The position numbers were made by a program, and so were the translations under genes. 9,779 nucleotides of DNA from an uncultured Veillonella sp. (GTDB lineage: Bacteria; Bacillota; Negativicutes; Veillonellales; Veillonellaceae): assembly GCA_900550175.1 (NCBI GenBank), contig URQX01000062.1, positions 1 to 9,779 on the forward strand. Direction: 5' to 3'. Shown piece by piece: positions 1 to 6,128 of the stretch. Every line of letters begins with the position of its first letter. Within the stretch, counting starts at the first letter, position 1. The notes under the pieces are model-generated. The model saw only the letters and a program-made list of their open reading frames with translations, ran no database searches and had not been told where the DNA came from.

Positions 1-155
1 CGCTTGATATTGATGAGTTGAGCTCCAAATTCAGCTTCTAAATATTTTAATTGTTTACTTAAAGCTGGTTGTGTAATATGAAGAATCTCTGCGGCTTGCG
101 TCATATTGCCCGTTTGAACAAGGGTAATAAAATTGTGGTAGTAAGATGTATCCAT
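1..155 (-). CDS. LysR-family transcriptional regulator, N-terminal fragment (cut by window edge)
   Basis: The reverse strand from an ATG at 155-153 reads into an open frame beginning MDTSYYHNFITLVQTGNMTQ and running off the left edge after about 51 residues. Residues about 5-50 form the winged helix-turn-helix of LysR-type regulators. The typical pattern is visible: T-Q-A-A-E-I-L-H-I-T-Q-P-A-L-S-K-Q around residues 19-35, then the K-x-L-E-x-E-F-G linker. Such proteins bind DNA as tetramers and respond to a small effector through a C-terminal periplasmic-binding-like domain, which is not in the window, so the effector and target cannot be guessed. A GGGAG ribosome site lies 6 bases before the ATG. 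Upstream lie a dyad (228-260) and a divergent small gene, the usual setting for an autoregulated LysR gene. I am sure of the family but have no specific name. Confidence 0.9.
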   Translation of the reverse strand, partial: MDTSYYHNFITLVQTGNMTQAAEILHITQPALSKQLKYLEAEFGAQLINIK

Positions 156-194
156 AGAATCTCCCTATTATACACAAAGTTAAGATAAATAAAA

Positions 195-223
195 ATTATA
201 ACGAACTAAGAAACAGTAATTTC
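195..223 (-). promoter_or_regulatory. Possible promoter of the LysR-family gene
   Basis: On the minus strand a perfect TATAAT (200-195) lies about 40 bases before the LysR start codon. The hexamer 17 bases further upstream (GAAATT, 223-218) is a poor -35. A weak -35 fits an activator-dependent or autoregulated promoter, with the dyad at 228-260 falling at roughly -40 to -72. A second TATAAT (172-167) overlaps the ribosome site and is not usable. Inferred from sequence only. Confidence 0.35.
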
Positions 224-227
224 ACAT

Positions 228-260
228 TTGGTAAAATAGCATATATACTATGCTTATCAA
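228..260. promoter_or_regulatory. Imperfect 33-bp dyad, candidate LysR-type operator
   Basis: The inner part, 236-251 (ATAGCATATATACTAT), matches its own reverse complement at 14 of 16 positions. It is flanked by TTGGTAA (228-234) and TTATCAA (254-260), which pair at 6 of 7 positions. It lies between two divergent genes and in the position, relative to the proposed LysR-gene promoter, where LysR-type proteins usually bind. AT-rich DNA yields dyads by chance, so this is a candidate only. Confidence 0.35.
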
Positions 261-293
261 GGTAAGAGAAAGAGAAATGTGTTTAAAATAAAC

Positions 294-324
294 TTTCTAT
301 CCTTATCACAATTTTTAATATAAT
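294..324 (+). promoter_or_regulatory. Probable promoter of the small basic protein gene
   Basis: A perfect -10 TATAAT lies at 319-324. No good -35 is visible; TTTCTA at 294-299 is the nearest, with a 19-base spacer. The predicted transcript start near 331 lies downstream of the GTG at 329, which favours the ATG at 353 as the true start of the gene. Confidence 0.4.
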
Positions 325-352
325 AACGGTGATTGAGAAAGTAGGTACTATC

Positions 353-541
353 ATGGGCGTAGTAAAAAGAACATTAAGTAAAGCAATTCGTAACTGGGAA
401 GCACGTAGATTAATGACTGCACATAATACAGGTCTTAGTCGTAAAAAACAACTAGAACGCGTATGGCCTCATCCATTGACTACTGAAAAACGTCATGAAC
501 TTGGTCAAGGCGTAAGTGGATTAATTAACAATGGCAATTAA
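353..541 (+). CDS. Small basic protein of unknown function (62 aa)
   Basis: A 62-residue frame starting MGVVKRTLSKAIRNWEARR. It is strongly basic, with many Lys and Arg residues and a few acidic ones, and has no signal peptide, membrane segment or cysteine. The ATG at 353 is preceded at 7 bases by AGTAGG. An in-frame GTG at 329 would add eight residues, but it has no ribosome site and precedes the likely transcript start. The N-terminal half could form an amphipathic basic helix, and the C-terminus is Gly/Asn-rich. I do not recognise a family. The gene ends 19 bases from the stop of the convergent yigZ, and no terminator hairpin is visible between them. The promoter-like sequence and ribosome site support a real gene. 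Its basic nature suggests, but does not show, nucleic-acid or ribosome binding. Confidence 0.6.
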   Translation: MGVVKRTLSKAIRNWEARRLMTAHNTGLSRKKQLERVWPHPLTTEKRHELGQGVSGLINNGN

Positions 542-560
542 TATGTGTGTCTCAGTTAGA

Positions 561-1214
561 TTATTGTTCTAAGGGTAGCACCATTTCAATAGAATCTAAT
601 ATAGTACAAGTAGCAGCTCCATGACTCATATCTTGGAGCTCTTTTTGTATGCGCTCTACATCAGTTGGTGGTACTAAGATGGTTATATCTACATGTTCAC
701 CAAAGTTTGATTCATAATGTAATTTTTGATCTTGCACATATCTTTCAATGGCCCCATACAAGGAATAGTCGATGGTAGCCTGCAACTGAGTTCGTGTTGT
801 GTGTAGTTCTTTAGGGGCAAGACGTAAAGTTTCCGCAACGGAGTGTGAATATGCACGAATCAAACCACCTGCACCTAGTTTGATACCTCCAAAATAGCGC
901 GTTACTACGACGGCCACATTGGTAATACCTGTTTTTTTGAGTACTTCTAACATAGGTTTACCAGCGGTACCAGATGGTTCACCATTGTCAGAAGAGCGTT
1001 GTTGTTCTTGTTTTGGTCCTAATGCAAAGGCTGTACAATTATGGCGTGCATCCCAAAATTCTTTGTTGATACGTCCAATAAAAGCCTGCGCTTCCTCTTC
1101 TGTAGAACAAGGGCATATAGTTGTGATAAAACGCGACTTCTCCACAACATATTCATGGCGAAATTCCTTCACTACTGAAGTAAATTCTACTATAGGGCTT
1201 ATTGATTCACACAT
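561..1214 (-). CDS. yigZ: YigZ/IMPACT (UPF0029) family protein
   Basis: A 217-residue cytoplasmic protein of the YigZ (E. coli) / YvyE (B. subtilis) family, close to the usual length of 205-217. The N-terminal UPF0029/IMPACT domain covers about residues 15-125. Its signature motifs are DARHNCTAF (55-63), SSDNGEPSGTAGKP (74-87) and VVVTRYFGG...LGAGGLIRAYS (102-123). A C-terminal DUF1949-type alpha/beta domain follows, about 140-205. The biochemical role in bacteria is unsettled. Eukaryotic IMPACT binds GCN1 and affects translational control, and structures suggest nucleic-acid binding. The start is firm: an almost ideal Shine-Dalgarno sequence, AAAGGAGGTGA (1229-1219), sits just before the ATG. 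The gene stands alone and is convergent with the small basic protein gene. Family call is secure; function is not. Confidence 0.93.
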   Translation of the reverse strand: MCESISPIVEFTSVVKEFRHEYVVEKSRFITTICPCSTEEEAQAFIGRINKEFWDARHNCTAFALGPKQEQQRSSDNGEPSGTAGKPMLEVLKKTGITNVAVVVTRYFGGIKLGAGGLIRAYSHSVAETLRLAPKELHTTRTQLQATIDYSLYGAIERYVQDQKLHYESNFGEHVDITILVPPTDVERIQKELQDMSHGAATCTILDSIEMVLPLEQ

Positions 1215-1263
1215 AGATTCACCTCCTTTGGAATCAAAGTTTATGTTTATTCATCATCACTTT

Positions 1264-1292
1264 ATTATAATCTATTTATGAATGTTGTGTAT
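1264..1292 (-). promoter_or_regulatory. Possible yigZ promoter
   Basis: On the minus strand a perfect TATAAT (1269-1264) lies about 50 bases before the yigZ start codon and 35 bases before its ribosome site. The hexamer 17 bases upstream (ATACAC) is a weak -35. Placement is right, but only the -10 is convincing. Confidence 0.35.
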
Positions 1293-1352
1293 AGGTGGGG
1301 AGATGTTAAATCCCCTATAAAAAAGGAATAGTCCTCTAGATTTAGTAGGATA

Positions 1353-1380
1353 TTGACGTAATGAGAATTTATGTTATTAT
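1353..1380 (+). promoter_or_regulatory. Probable copA promoter
   Basis: TTGACG (1353-1358), a 16-base spacer and TATTAT (1375-1380) form a good sigma-70-type promoter, with transcription predicted to begin near 1387. An alternative -10, a perfect TATAAT at 1423-1428, has no good -35. With the first promoter the copA leader would be about 160 nt. Confidence 0.5.
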
Positions 1381-1383
1381 GGA

Positions 1384-1445
1384 ATAAACACGTATGAATG
1401 AAGACATATGTAAATGTGTTCATATAATAAACTTTACGTGTTTAT
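1384..1445. promoter_or_regulatory. Nested inverted repeat with a cop-box-like sequence upstream of copA
   Basis: Outer arms ATAAACACGTA (1384-1394) and TACGTGTTTAT (1435-1445) are perfect 11-bp reverse complements. Inside them ATGAAGACAT (1398-1407) and ATGTGTTCAT (1414-1423) pair at 9 of 10 positions around a 6-base loop. Overlapping the inner left arm, GACATATGTA (1403-1412) fits the CopY operator consensus KACANNTGTA known from lactic acid bacteria. The element sits just downstream of the first candidate -10, or between the elements of the second, where a repressor could act. Whether this genome encodes CopY cannot be seen here. Confidence 0.5.
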
Positions 1446-1550
1446 AAATACTCTGTTACCGATGTATGATATGTCTACTATGAGTTTCTGACTTATATAG
1501 ATATATAGAAACATATATTTTTGAAAATTCTAGTAGAAAGAAGTGATATG

Positions 1551-3725
1551 ATGAGTAAGAAGAAACAAGAGTTTGATATTACAGGTATGCACTGTGCTGC
1601 TTGTGTAAAGCGCGTTGAAAACGTCGTTTCTAAGATCGATGGCGTAGGATCTGTAAAGGTTAATCTACTCACTCGAAAGGGGAGTGTAGAATACAAAGAT
1701 GGCTCTACTGTAGAGCCACAACAAATTATCGATGCTATTACGAATATTGGTTTTGGTGCTACAGAAGCAGATGAAACGAAGCAAGAAATAGAAAAGGTTA
1801 ATTTAAAACCTCATATTACGCGTCTTATCATTGCTGCTTGTATGGCCGTACCGATGATGATTAACATGACATTACATCGCTTTGGTATTCAAGCCTTGCC
1901 AGTATGGGTAGAGTTCATTCTTGCTACCATTGCTCAGTTCGGCCCTGGCCTTATGTTCTATAAGAGTGCGTGGAGTGCGGTAAAGAATGGTGCCCTTACC
2001 ATGGATGTTCTCGTTGTAATGGGGACGACTGTTGCTTATCTATTTAGTATTTATAATTGGCAGTTCCATCCAGAGCTAGGCCCACAGGGTATTTACTTTG
2101 AAACCTCTGCATGGCTCATTACCTTTATCCTTCTTGGTAAACTCTTAGAAGAGATTGCAAAAGGGCGTACCTCAGAGGCACTTCAAAAATTGATTGCCTT
2201 ACAACCGGCAACGGCTCATGTATTGCGTGATGGTGAGTTTGTAGATATTCCTACATCTAAGGTAGTAGCCGGCGATATTTTACAAGTTCGAGCAGGCGAA
2301 AAAATCCCAGTGGATGGTACAATTACTGACGGCTATTCAACAGTAGATGAGGCTATGCTTACTGGTGAAAGTTTGCCTGTAGAAAAACAAGTAGGCTCCG
2401 AGGTAATTGGGGCGACTATTAACTTGAGCGGTGCTTTCACAATGGAAGCAAAACGTATCGGCTCTGATACAATGCTCTCTCAAATCATTAAAGTCGTAGA
2501 GGAAGCTCAAACCTCTAAAGCAAGTATTCAACGTATTGCAGATATCGTTGCTCAATATTTTGTGCCTATCGTTATTGGCCTCGCTGTATTGACTGGCCTT
2601 GTATGGTATTTTATTGTAGGCGATTCTGTTAATGTAGCTCTCATCAATGCAACAGCAGTACTTGTTATCGCTTGTCCTTGTGCGCTTGGACTCGCTACAC
2701 CAACATCTATCATGGTTGGTTCTGGCTTAGGTGCGGAACATGGGGTCCTCATTAAGAGTGCGGAATATCTTGAAAAGGCTGGCAAATTAGATGCCATCGT
2801 TATGGATAAAACAGGCACTCTTACACAAGGTATTCTCGATGTAACAGCTTTCAAAAATTATAATGGTGATGAAAGTCGGAATATGTCCCTTATGATGGCC
2901 CTTGAAAGTGGCACATCTCATCCGATTGCAAAAGCTATGGTCTACTACGGTGAAGATCATGGTTATAAAGGTAAAGCGGTAGAGCTTGAAAGCTTCGGTG
3001 ATGTACCTGGTAAAGGTTTGCAAGGCGCTTATCAAGGCGTGTCTGTACAACTTGGTCATAGCCGTTGGATGTCTGAATTAGGTTATGATCTAAGTGCCGT
3101 ACAAGATGATATTTTACACTATGAAGAACAAGGTGCTTCCGTGTCTGTTCTCGCTGTAGATGGTGTTATCAGTGCATTATGGGCTGTAGAGGATGAATTG
3201 CGTCCAGAAACAATTGAGGTTGTAAAAGAATTACAGTCTCAAGGTATTGACGTATGGATGCTTACTGGTGATAATCGCCGTACTGCTCAATATATTGCTA
3301 AACAAGCAGGTATTACTCATGTAATTGCAGAAGTGTTGCCTCAAGATAAAGCTAGCAAGGTAAAAGAGTTACAAGATAAGGGCCTTGTAGTGGGCATGGT
3401 TGGTGATGGTATCAATGATGCACCAGCTCTTGTAACTGCAGATATTGGTTTTGCTATTGGTAGTGGTACTGATATTGCTGTAGAAGCAGCAGATATCGTT
3501 CTTGTAAGAAATGATTTACACACACTAGTACAAGCAGTACGCCTCAGTCGTAAGACTATGACTAATATTAAACAAAATCTATTCTGGGCGTTGATCTTTA
3601 ACTGCATTGGTATTCCATTGGCTGCTATCGGTGCATTAAATCCTATGATTGCAGGTACAGCAATGGCATTTAGCTCTGTAACAGTTGTAAGTAACTCTTT
3701 ACGTTTGAAACGAGCTAAGATTTAA
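1551..3725 (+). CDS. copA: Copper-exporting P1B-type ATPase
   Basis: A 724-residue inner-membrane Cu(+) pump that uses ATP to expel copper from the cytoplasm. One N-terminal heavy-metal-associated domain (about 5-70) carries the metal site M13-H-C15-A-A-C18. Eight membrane helices are expected, near 90-109, 116-137, 151-169, 182-200, 335-356, 362-385, 675-694 and 699-717. Key motifs are TGES (271-274, actuator), C375-P-C377 in helix 6, the phosphorylation site D419KTGTLT, the H457-P pair of the nucleotide domain, and GDGINDAP (618-625). M705-AFS-S709 in helix 8 marks the Cu(+) subclass. In helix 7 the usual Tyr-Asn pair is F683-N684. ATGs at 1548 and 1551 both fit the GAAAG at 1536-1540; an upstream TTG at 1521 has no ribosome site. 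A single metal-binding domain makes it shorter than the two-domain B. subtilis CopA. No copZ or csoR/copY gene adjoins it. Silver transport is also possible. Confidence 0.96.
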   Translation: MSKKKQEFDITGMHCAACVKRVENVVSKIDGVGSVKVNLLTRKGSVEYKDGSTVEPQQIIDAITNIGFGATEADETKQEIEKVNLKPHITRLIIAACMAVPMMINMTLHRFGIQALPVWVEFILATIAQFGPGLMFYKSAWSAVKNGALTMDVLVVMGTTVAYLFSIYNWQFHPELGPQGIYFETSAWLITFILLGKLLEEIAKGRTSEALQKLIALQPATAHVLRDGEFVDIPTSKVVAGDILQVRAGEKIPVDGTITDGYSTVDEAMLTGESLPVEKQVGSEVIGATINLSGAFTMEAKRIGSDTMLSQIIKVVEEAQTSKASIQRIADIVAQYFVPIVIGLAVLTGLVWYFIVGDSVNVALINATAVLVIACPCALGLATPTSIMVGSGLGAEHGVLIKSAEYLEKAGKLDAIVMDKTGTLTQGILDVTAFKNYNGDESRNMSLMMALESGTSHPIAKAMVYYGEDHGYKGKAVELESFGDVPGKGLQGAYQGVSVQLGHSRWMSELGYDLSAVQDDILHYEEQGASVSVLAVDGVISALWAVEDELRPETIEVVKELQSQGIDVWMLTGDNRRTAQYIAKQAGITHVIAEVLPQDKASKVKELQDKGLVVGMVGDGINDAPALVTADIGFAIGSGTDIAVEAADIVLVRNDLHTLVQAVRLSRKTMTNIKQNLFWALIFNCIGIPLAAIGALNPMIAGTAMAFSSVTVVSNSLRLKRAKI

Positions 3726-3778
3726 TTTTTAGATTATATCTTATAACATATAATATGTGATAGCGTTGATTTAAGTTT

Positions 3779-3814
3779 ATAAAGCACCTACCATGGTATA
3801 GGTGCTTTATTTTA
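3779..3814 (+). terminator. Terminator after copA
   Basis: A 12-bp perfect stem (3779-3790 with 3799-3810; core AAAGCACCTA / TAGGTGCTTT) encloses an 8-base loop containing CCATGG and is followed by TTTTAAAT. It lies 53 bases after the copA stop. It closes copA transcription before the separate promoter of the next gene. Confidence 0.85.
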
Positions 3815-3850
3815 AATCTGGCTATATATTTAATTCCTATGAAATTAGTG

Positions 3851-3879
3851 TTTTTAGACTGGTTGAGATTTGTTATACT
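3851..3879 (+). promoter_or_regulatory. Promoter of the ECF S-component gene
   Basis: An extended -10, TGTTATACT (3871-3879), is preceded by T-rich DNA (TTTTTA at 3851-3856, 17-base spacing) in place of a strong -35. Predicted transcription starts near 3886, only about 30 bases before the ATG. That leaves no room for a vitamin riboswitch in the leader. Confidence 0.5.
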
Positions 3880-3916
3880 AAATATAGTTATTCAGCTAAA
3901 AGAGAGGAGCTAGATT

Positions 3917-4444
3917 ATGAAATTAAAGACGCGTGATATTGTATATATTGGATTTATTGCTGCCTTATGTGCAGTAGCAACTACAATTCGCATTGAAATA
4001 CCAGGTGGGGCCATGGTTCACTTAGGATCTGCTGCATTATTTACATCATCCATTCTTTTTGGCGGTTTATATGGTGGTTTAGGTGCGGCTATTGGTTCTG
4101 CATTATTTGACCTCTTTGGTGGACATACGCAATACATTGTATTCTCTTTCTTTATTAAAGGTATTGCAGGCCTTATTGTGGGCAGTATGACAGCTGGCTA
4201 TTTGCCACCATCCATTACAAAGCCAACAGCATCCTTTACACGTATTTTGATTGCTCTTATTATTGGTACAATTTGGACTGCATTTGGCTATTTCTTAGCA
4301 TGGTGGTTTGTTCTTGAAAGTGCAGCTGTAGCAGCTAGCAAAATTCAATATTCTTTGATTACAAGTGCTGCAGGTATTGTGGTGGCTATCGTATTGACAC
4401 CTAAATTGCAATCAGTAGTTCGTAGATTATTTACAAAGAACTAA
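3917..4444 (+). CDS. ECF-transporter S component (substrate-binding membrane subunit)
   Basis: A 175-residue hydrophobic protein with five or six membrane helices. It has the pattern of energy-coupling-factor S components of the riboflavin/HmpT-like group (Pfam ECF-ribofla_trS type). Near residues 36-70, H-L-G-S-A is followed by F-G-G-L-Y-G-G-L-G-A-A-I-G-S-A-L-F-D-L-F-G-G; F-F-I-K-G-I-A-G-L-I-V-G follows near 75-90. S components bind a vitamin or precursor with high affinity and pair with a shared EcfA/EcfA'/EcfT module. No such genes adjoin it, so it is probably a group II S unit sharing a module encoded elsewhere. The substrate cannot be assigned; riboflavin, thiamine precursors, pyridoxine or a queuosine precursor are all possible. 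The start is supported by AGAGGAG (3903-3909), 7 bases before the ATG. It has its own promoter and terminator. Confidence 0.8.
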   Translation: MKLKTRDIVYIGFIAALCAVATTIRIEIPGGAMVHLGSAALFTSSILFGGLYGGLGAAIGSALFDLFGGHTQYIVFSFFIKGIAGLIVGSMTAGYLPPSITKPTASFTRILIALIIGTIWTAFGYFLAWWFVLESAAVAASKIQYSLITSAAGIVVAIVLTPKLQSVVRRLFTKN

Positions 4445-4480
4445 ATATATTAACTAATAATCCAAAATTGATCATTAGGC

Positions 4481-4540
4481 ATAAATAAAAGAGTCTCCCG
4501 TAACTTATGTATTCCAGTTATGGGAGACTCTTTTATTTAT
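4481..4540. terminator. Bidirectional terminator between convergent genes
   Basis: Arms 4481-4504 and 4517-4540 form a 24-bp stem with a single G-T wobble and a 12-base loop. The GC core GAGTCTCCC/GGGAGACTC is flanked by an A-rich left and a T-rich right arm. Read on either strand it gives a hairpin ending in a U-rich tract. It therefore serves the ECF S-component gene (plus strand) and the RclA-like gene (minus strand). Confidence 0.93.
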
Positions 4541-4570
4541 TATATTAGATTATGTAGTTACTATTCTTAC

Positions 4571-5896
4571 CTAGAAATTACAGAGATCATTTAAATTTTC
4601 TGCCATTGTAGGATGTGTGAAGATTTGGTTTTTGAAATATGTATATGGAATGTTGTTGTCCATAGCCATTTTAATGAGGTTAATCAACTCTTCAGCACCT
4701 TGAGAATAAAGTGTAGCACCAAGGATTAAATCGTTATCTGCATTTACTACAATTTTAAAAGCACCTTTTAAATAGTCATTTACATGAGCTCTTGGCATGG
4801 TAGCTACGAGCATTTCTTTAGTTTTAACAGTATATCCTTTGTTGATAGCATCTTCTTCTGTAAGACCTACACGAGCGAGTGGAGGTGTTAAGAAGGTTGT
4901 GTAAGGAATGTTTTTGCGATCTTTTAATGTATAGCTACTATTACCTGTAAGTGCACCAAATACGATGCGGAAGTCATCGAGAGAAATGTAGGTAAATTGA
5001 GGACCACCGTTTACATCGCCTACTGCATATACGCCAGAAACGGAGCTTTCACACGTATCATTCACTACGATAGCACCGCGTTCGTTAGTAGTGATATCCG
5101 TATTTTTTAAACCGATGTTAGCTGTATTTGGTTTGCGACCTGTAGCATATAGAACGGCATCAAACGTATAGTTTTGACCATTTGCAGTAATAACAGGTTT
5201 ATTGTCATCATTAGATACGGAGTTTAAGGTTACATCATTAAGAATAGTAATACCTTGCTCAGTCAAGTACTCGTTAGCTAATTCTTGTACGATCGGTTCC
5301 TCCCGTTTTAAGATGCTAGATTCAATATTAAATACTGTTACCTTTGCACCTAGTTTAGCGTATAGGCTGGCAAATTCAAGACCGATAGGGCCAGCACCAA
5401 TAATACCTAATGTACGTGGTTGAGGGGAGAGCTGTTGAATTTCAGTACTATTATAGAAACCTGTTGCAGTATCGATGCCATCAATGTTAGGCTTAATCGC
5501 TACAGCACCAGTGTTAATAATAATTGTTTCACCAGATAAGATGATTTTATCTTCTCCAGCTGTAATGGCGATTTCTTTATTACTAATGAATTCACCATGT
5601 CCAGTATATACATCGACATGTTCATTGGTATCTAACATACCGAAGTTTTTATTGCGTAAACGAGAGGTAACTACTTCGCGTTGGTTTAATACTTGATCGT
5701 AAGATAAGCCTTTTGATGCGGCTACAATCATCGTTTTAGTTGGGATACATGCAATATTAATACATGTGCCACCATACATAAGTGGGTTTTCTTCAATCAT
5801 AGCTACAGCTTTGCCCATAGAGCCAAATTTAGCGGCTAATGTTTTACCGGCTTTGCCGAAACCTAGAACGATAAGATCATATTGTTTGGTATTCAT
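4571..5896 (-). CDS. rclA: RclA-like FAD-dependent pyridine nucleotide-disulfide oxidoreductase
   Basis: A 441-residue cytoplasmic flavoprotein, as I recall exactly the length of E. coli RclA. The N-terminal FAD fold shows LGFGKAGKTLA (11-21), the variant typical of RclA, then YGGTC45INIAC50IPTKT with the redox-active CxxxxC pair. The NAD(P)H-binding fold has GAGPIGLE (167-174), followed by ATGRKPN (251-257) and the second FAD motif VYAVGDVNGG (289-298). The C-terminal dimerisation domain ends with FTH428PTMAE433NLNDL, which holds the catalytic His-Glu pair. E. coli RclA protects against hypochlorous acid and reduces Cu(II) with NAD(P)H; related families include mercuric reductase and dihydrolipoamide dehydrogenase. 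There is no lipoyl or Hg-specific context here. The start is fixed by AGGAGG (5907-5902), 6 bases before the ATG. The gene stands alone. The subfamily call is from motif similarity; the in vivo role is inference. Confidence 0.82.
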   Translation of the reverse strand: MNTKQYDLIVLGFGKAGKTLAAKFGSMGKAVAMIEENPLMYGGTCINIACIPTKTMIVAASKGLSYDQVLNQREVVTSRLRNKNFGMLDTNEHVDVYTGHGEFISNKEIAITAGEDKIILSGETIIINTGAVAIKPNIDGIDTATGFYNSTEIQQLSPQPRTLGIIGAGPIGLEFASLYAKLGAKVTVFNIESSILKREEPIVQELANEYLTEQGITILNDVTLNSVSNDDNKPVITANGQNYTFDAVLYATGRKPNTANIGLKNTDITTNERGAIVVNDTCESSVSGVYAVGDVNGGPQFTYISLDDFRIVFGALTGNSSYTLKDRKNIPYTTFLTPPLARVGLTEEDAINKGYTVKTKEMLVATMPRAHVNDYLKGAFKIVVNADNDLILGATLYSQGAEELINLIKMAMDNNIPYTYFKNQIFTHPTMAENLNDLCNF

Positions 5897-5938
5897 AAAA
5901 TACCTCCTGTCTTTATATTGAAAATATTAGATATCTAT

Positions 5939-5967
5939 ATTATAGCACTTTATTATAGATATAAAAG
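5939..5967 (-). promoter_or_regulatory. Probable promoter of the RclA-like gene
   Basis: On the minus strand TGCTATAAT (5947-5939) is an extended -10. The hexamer 17 bases upstream (CTTTTA) is a weak -35. A second TATAAT (5957-5952) lies just upstream. The -10 region lies inside a 9-bp inverted repeat (ATATCTATA at 5931-5939, TATAGATAT at 5954-5962) that could be an operator. Confidence 0.5.
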
Positions 5968-5982
5968 TAAAAAATAAAATTT

Positions 5983-6005
5983 ATTATCATTAAAGTAATT
6001 ATCAT
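5983..6005. repeat. Direct repeat ATTATCAT x2 in the rclA-ylxM intergenic region
   Basis: ATTATCAT occurs at 5983-5990 and again at 5998-6005, 15 bases apart start to start. It is about 90-110 bases upstream of the RclA-like gene on the minus strand, where it reads ATGATAAT. The hexamer GATAAT is the unit of Fur-type boxes, but the spacing is not that of a Fur box. It may be a regulator site or chance in AT-rich DNA. Confidence 0.3.
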
Positions 6006-6041
6006 AGAACACAAAAGTAGTTGAGTACAAGACTATAATTG

Positions 6042-6067
6042 TGTGTTAAGTATTTCTACTTGACACA
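6042..6067. repeat. Inverted repeat overlapping the ylxM promoter -35
   Basis: TGTGTTAAGTA (6042-6052) and TACTTGACACA (6057-6067) pair at 10 of 11 positions around a 4-base loop; the exception would be a G-U wobble in RNA. The right arm contains the -35 TTGACA. A run of T follows (6070-6076), so on the plus strand it also resembles an intrinsic terminator, although no gene upstream on that strand needs one. It could be an operator, or the end of a short unannotated transcript. Confidence 0.45.
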
Positions 6068-6088
6068 TCTTTTTTTATGCTGTAGTAT
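6060..6088 (+). promoter_or_regulatory. Promoter of the ylxM-ffh-rpsP operon
   Basis: A perfect -35 TTGACA (6060-6065), a 17-base spacer and TAGTAT (6083-6088) give a predicted start near 6095 and a leader of about 34 nt. CTTGACA recurs at 6105-6111 just before the ribosome site, but it has no -10 in range. A TATAAT at 6034-6039 has no usable -35. Confidence 0.6.
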
Positions 6089-6128
6089 ATGTAAAGTAAT
6101 ATGACTTGACAGTGATGGAGGTGGCGAA

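Larger units (their letters stand above)
1215..1550. other. 336-base gene-free region between divergent yigZ and copA
   Basis: No credible open frame. The left third (to about 1292) holds the yigZ ribosome site and promoter. The stretch 1293-1350 has two weak small hairpins: GGGG (1297-1300) paired with a nearby CCCC, and AATAGTCCT (1327-1335) with AGGATATT (1347-1354, one bulge). The right half holds the copA promoter, a nested inverted repeat and a leader of about 160 bases. Confidence 0.6.

Noticed and set aside
167..172. TATAAT on the minus strand before the LysR gene
   Set aside because: It overlaps the ribosome site, so a transcript from it would lack that site.
919..1281. 120-residue plus-strand open frame
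   Set aside because: It lies antisense to yigZ, which has full family motifs and an ideal ribosome site.
1521..1550. Upstream TTG start for copA
   Set aside because: No ribosome site precedes the TTG, and homologues begin just before the metal-binding domain, matching the ATG at 1548/1551.
2337..3059. Several minus-strand open frames inside copA
   Set aside because: They are shadows of copA, with no ribosome sites or recognisable domains.
3746..3758. Palindrome ACATATAATATGT after copA
   Set aside because: Short and entirely AT-biased, between the copA stop and its terminator; likely chance.
6106..6111. Second TTGACA before ylxM
   Set aside because: It lies just before the ribosome site, and any matching -10 would fall inside the gene. 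Probably a chance repeat of CTTGACA.
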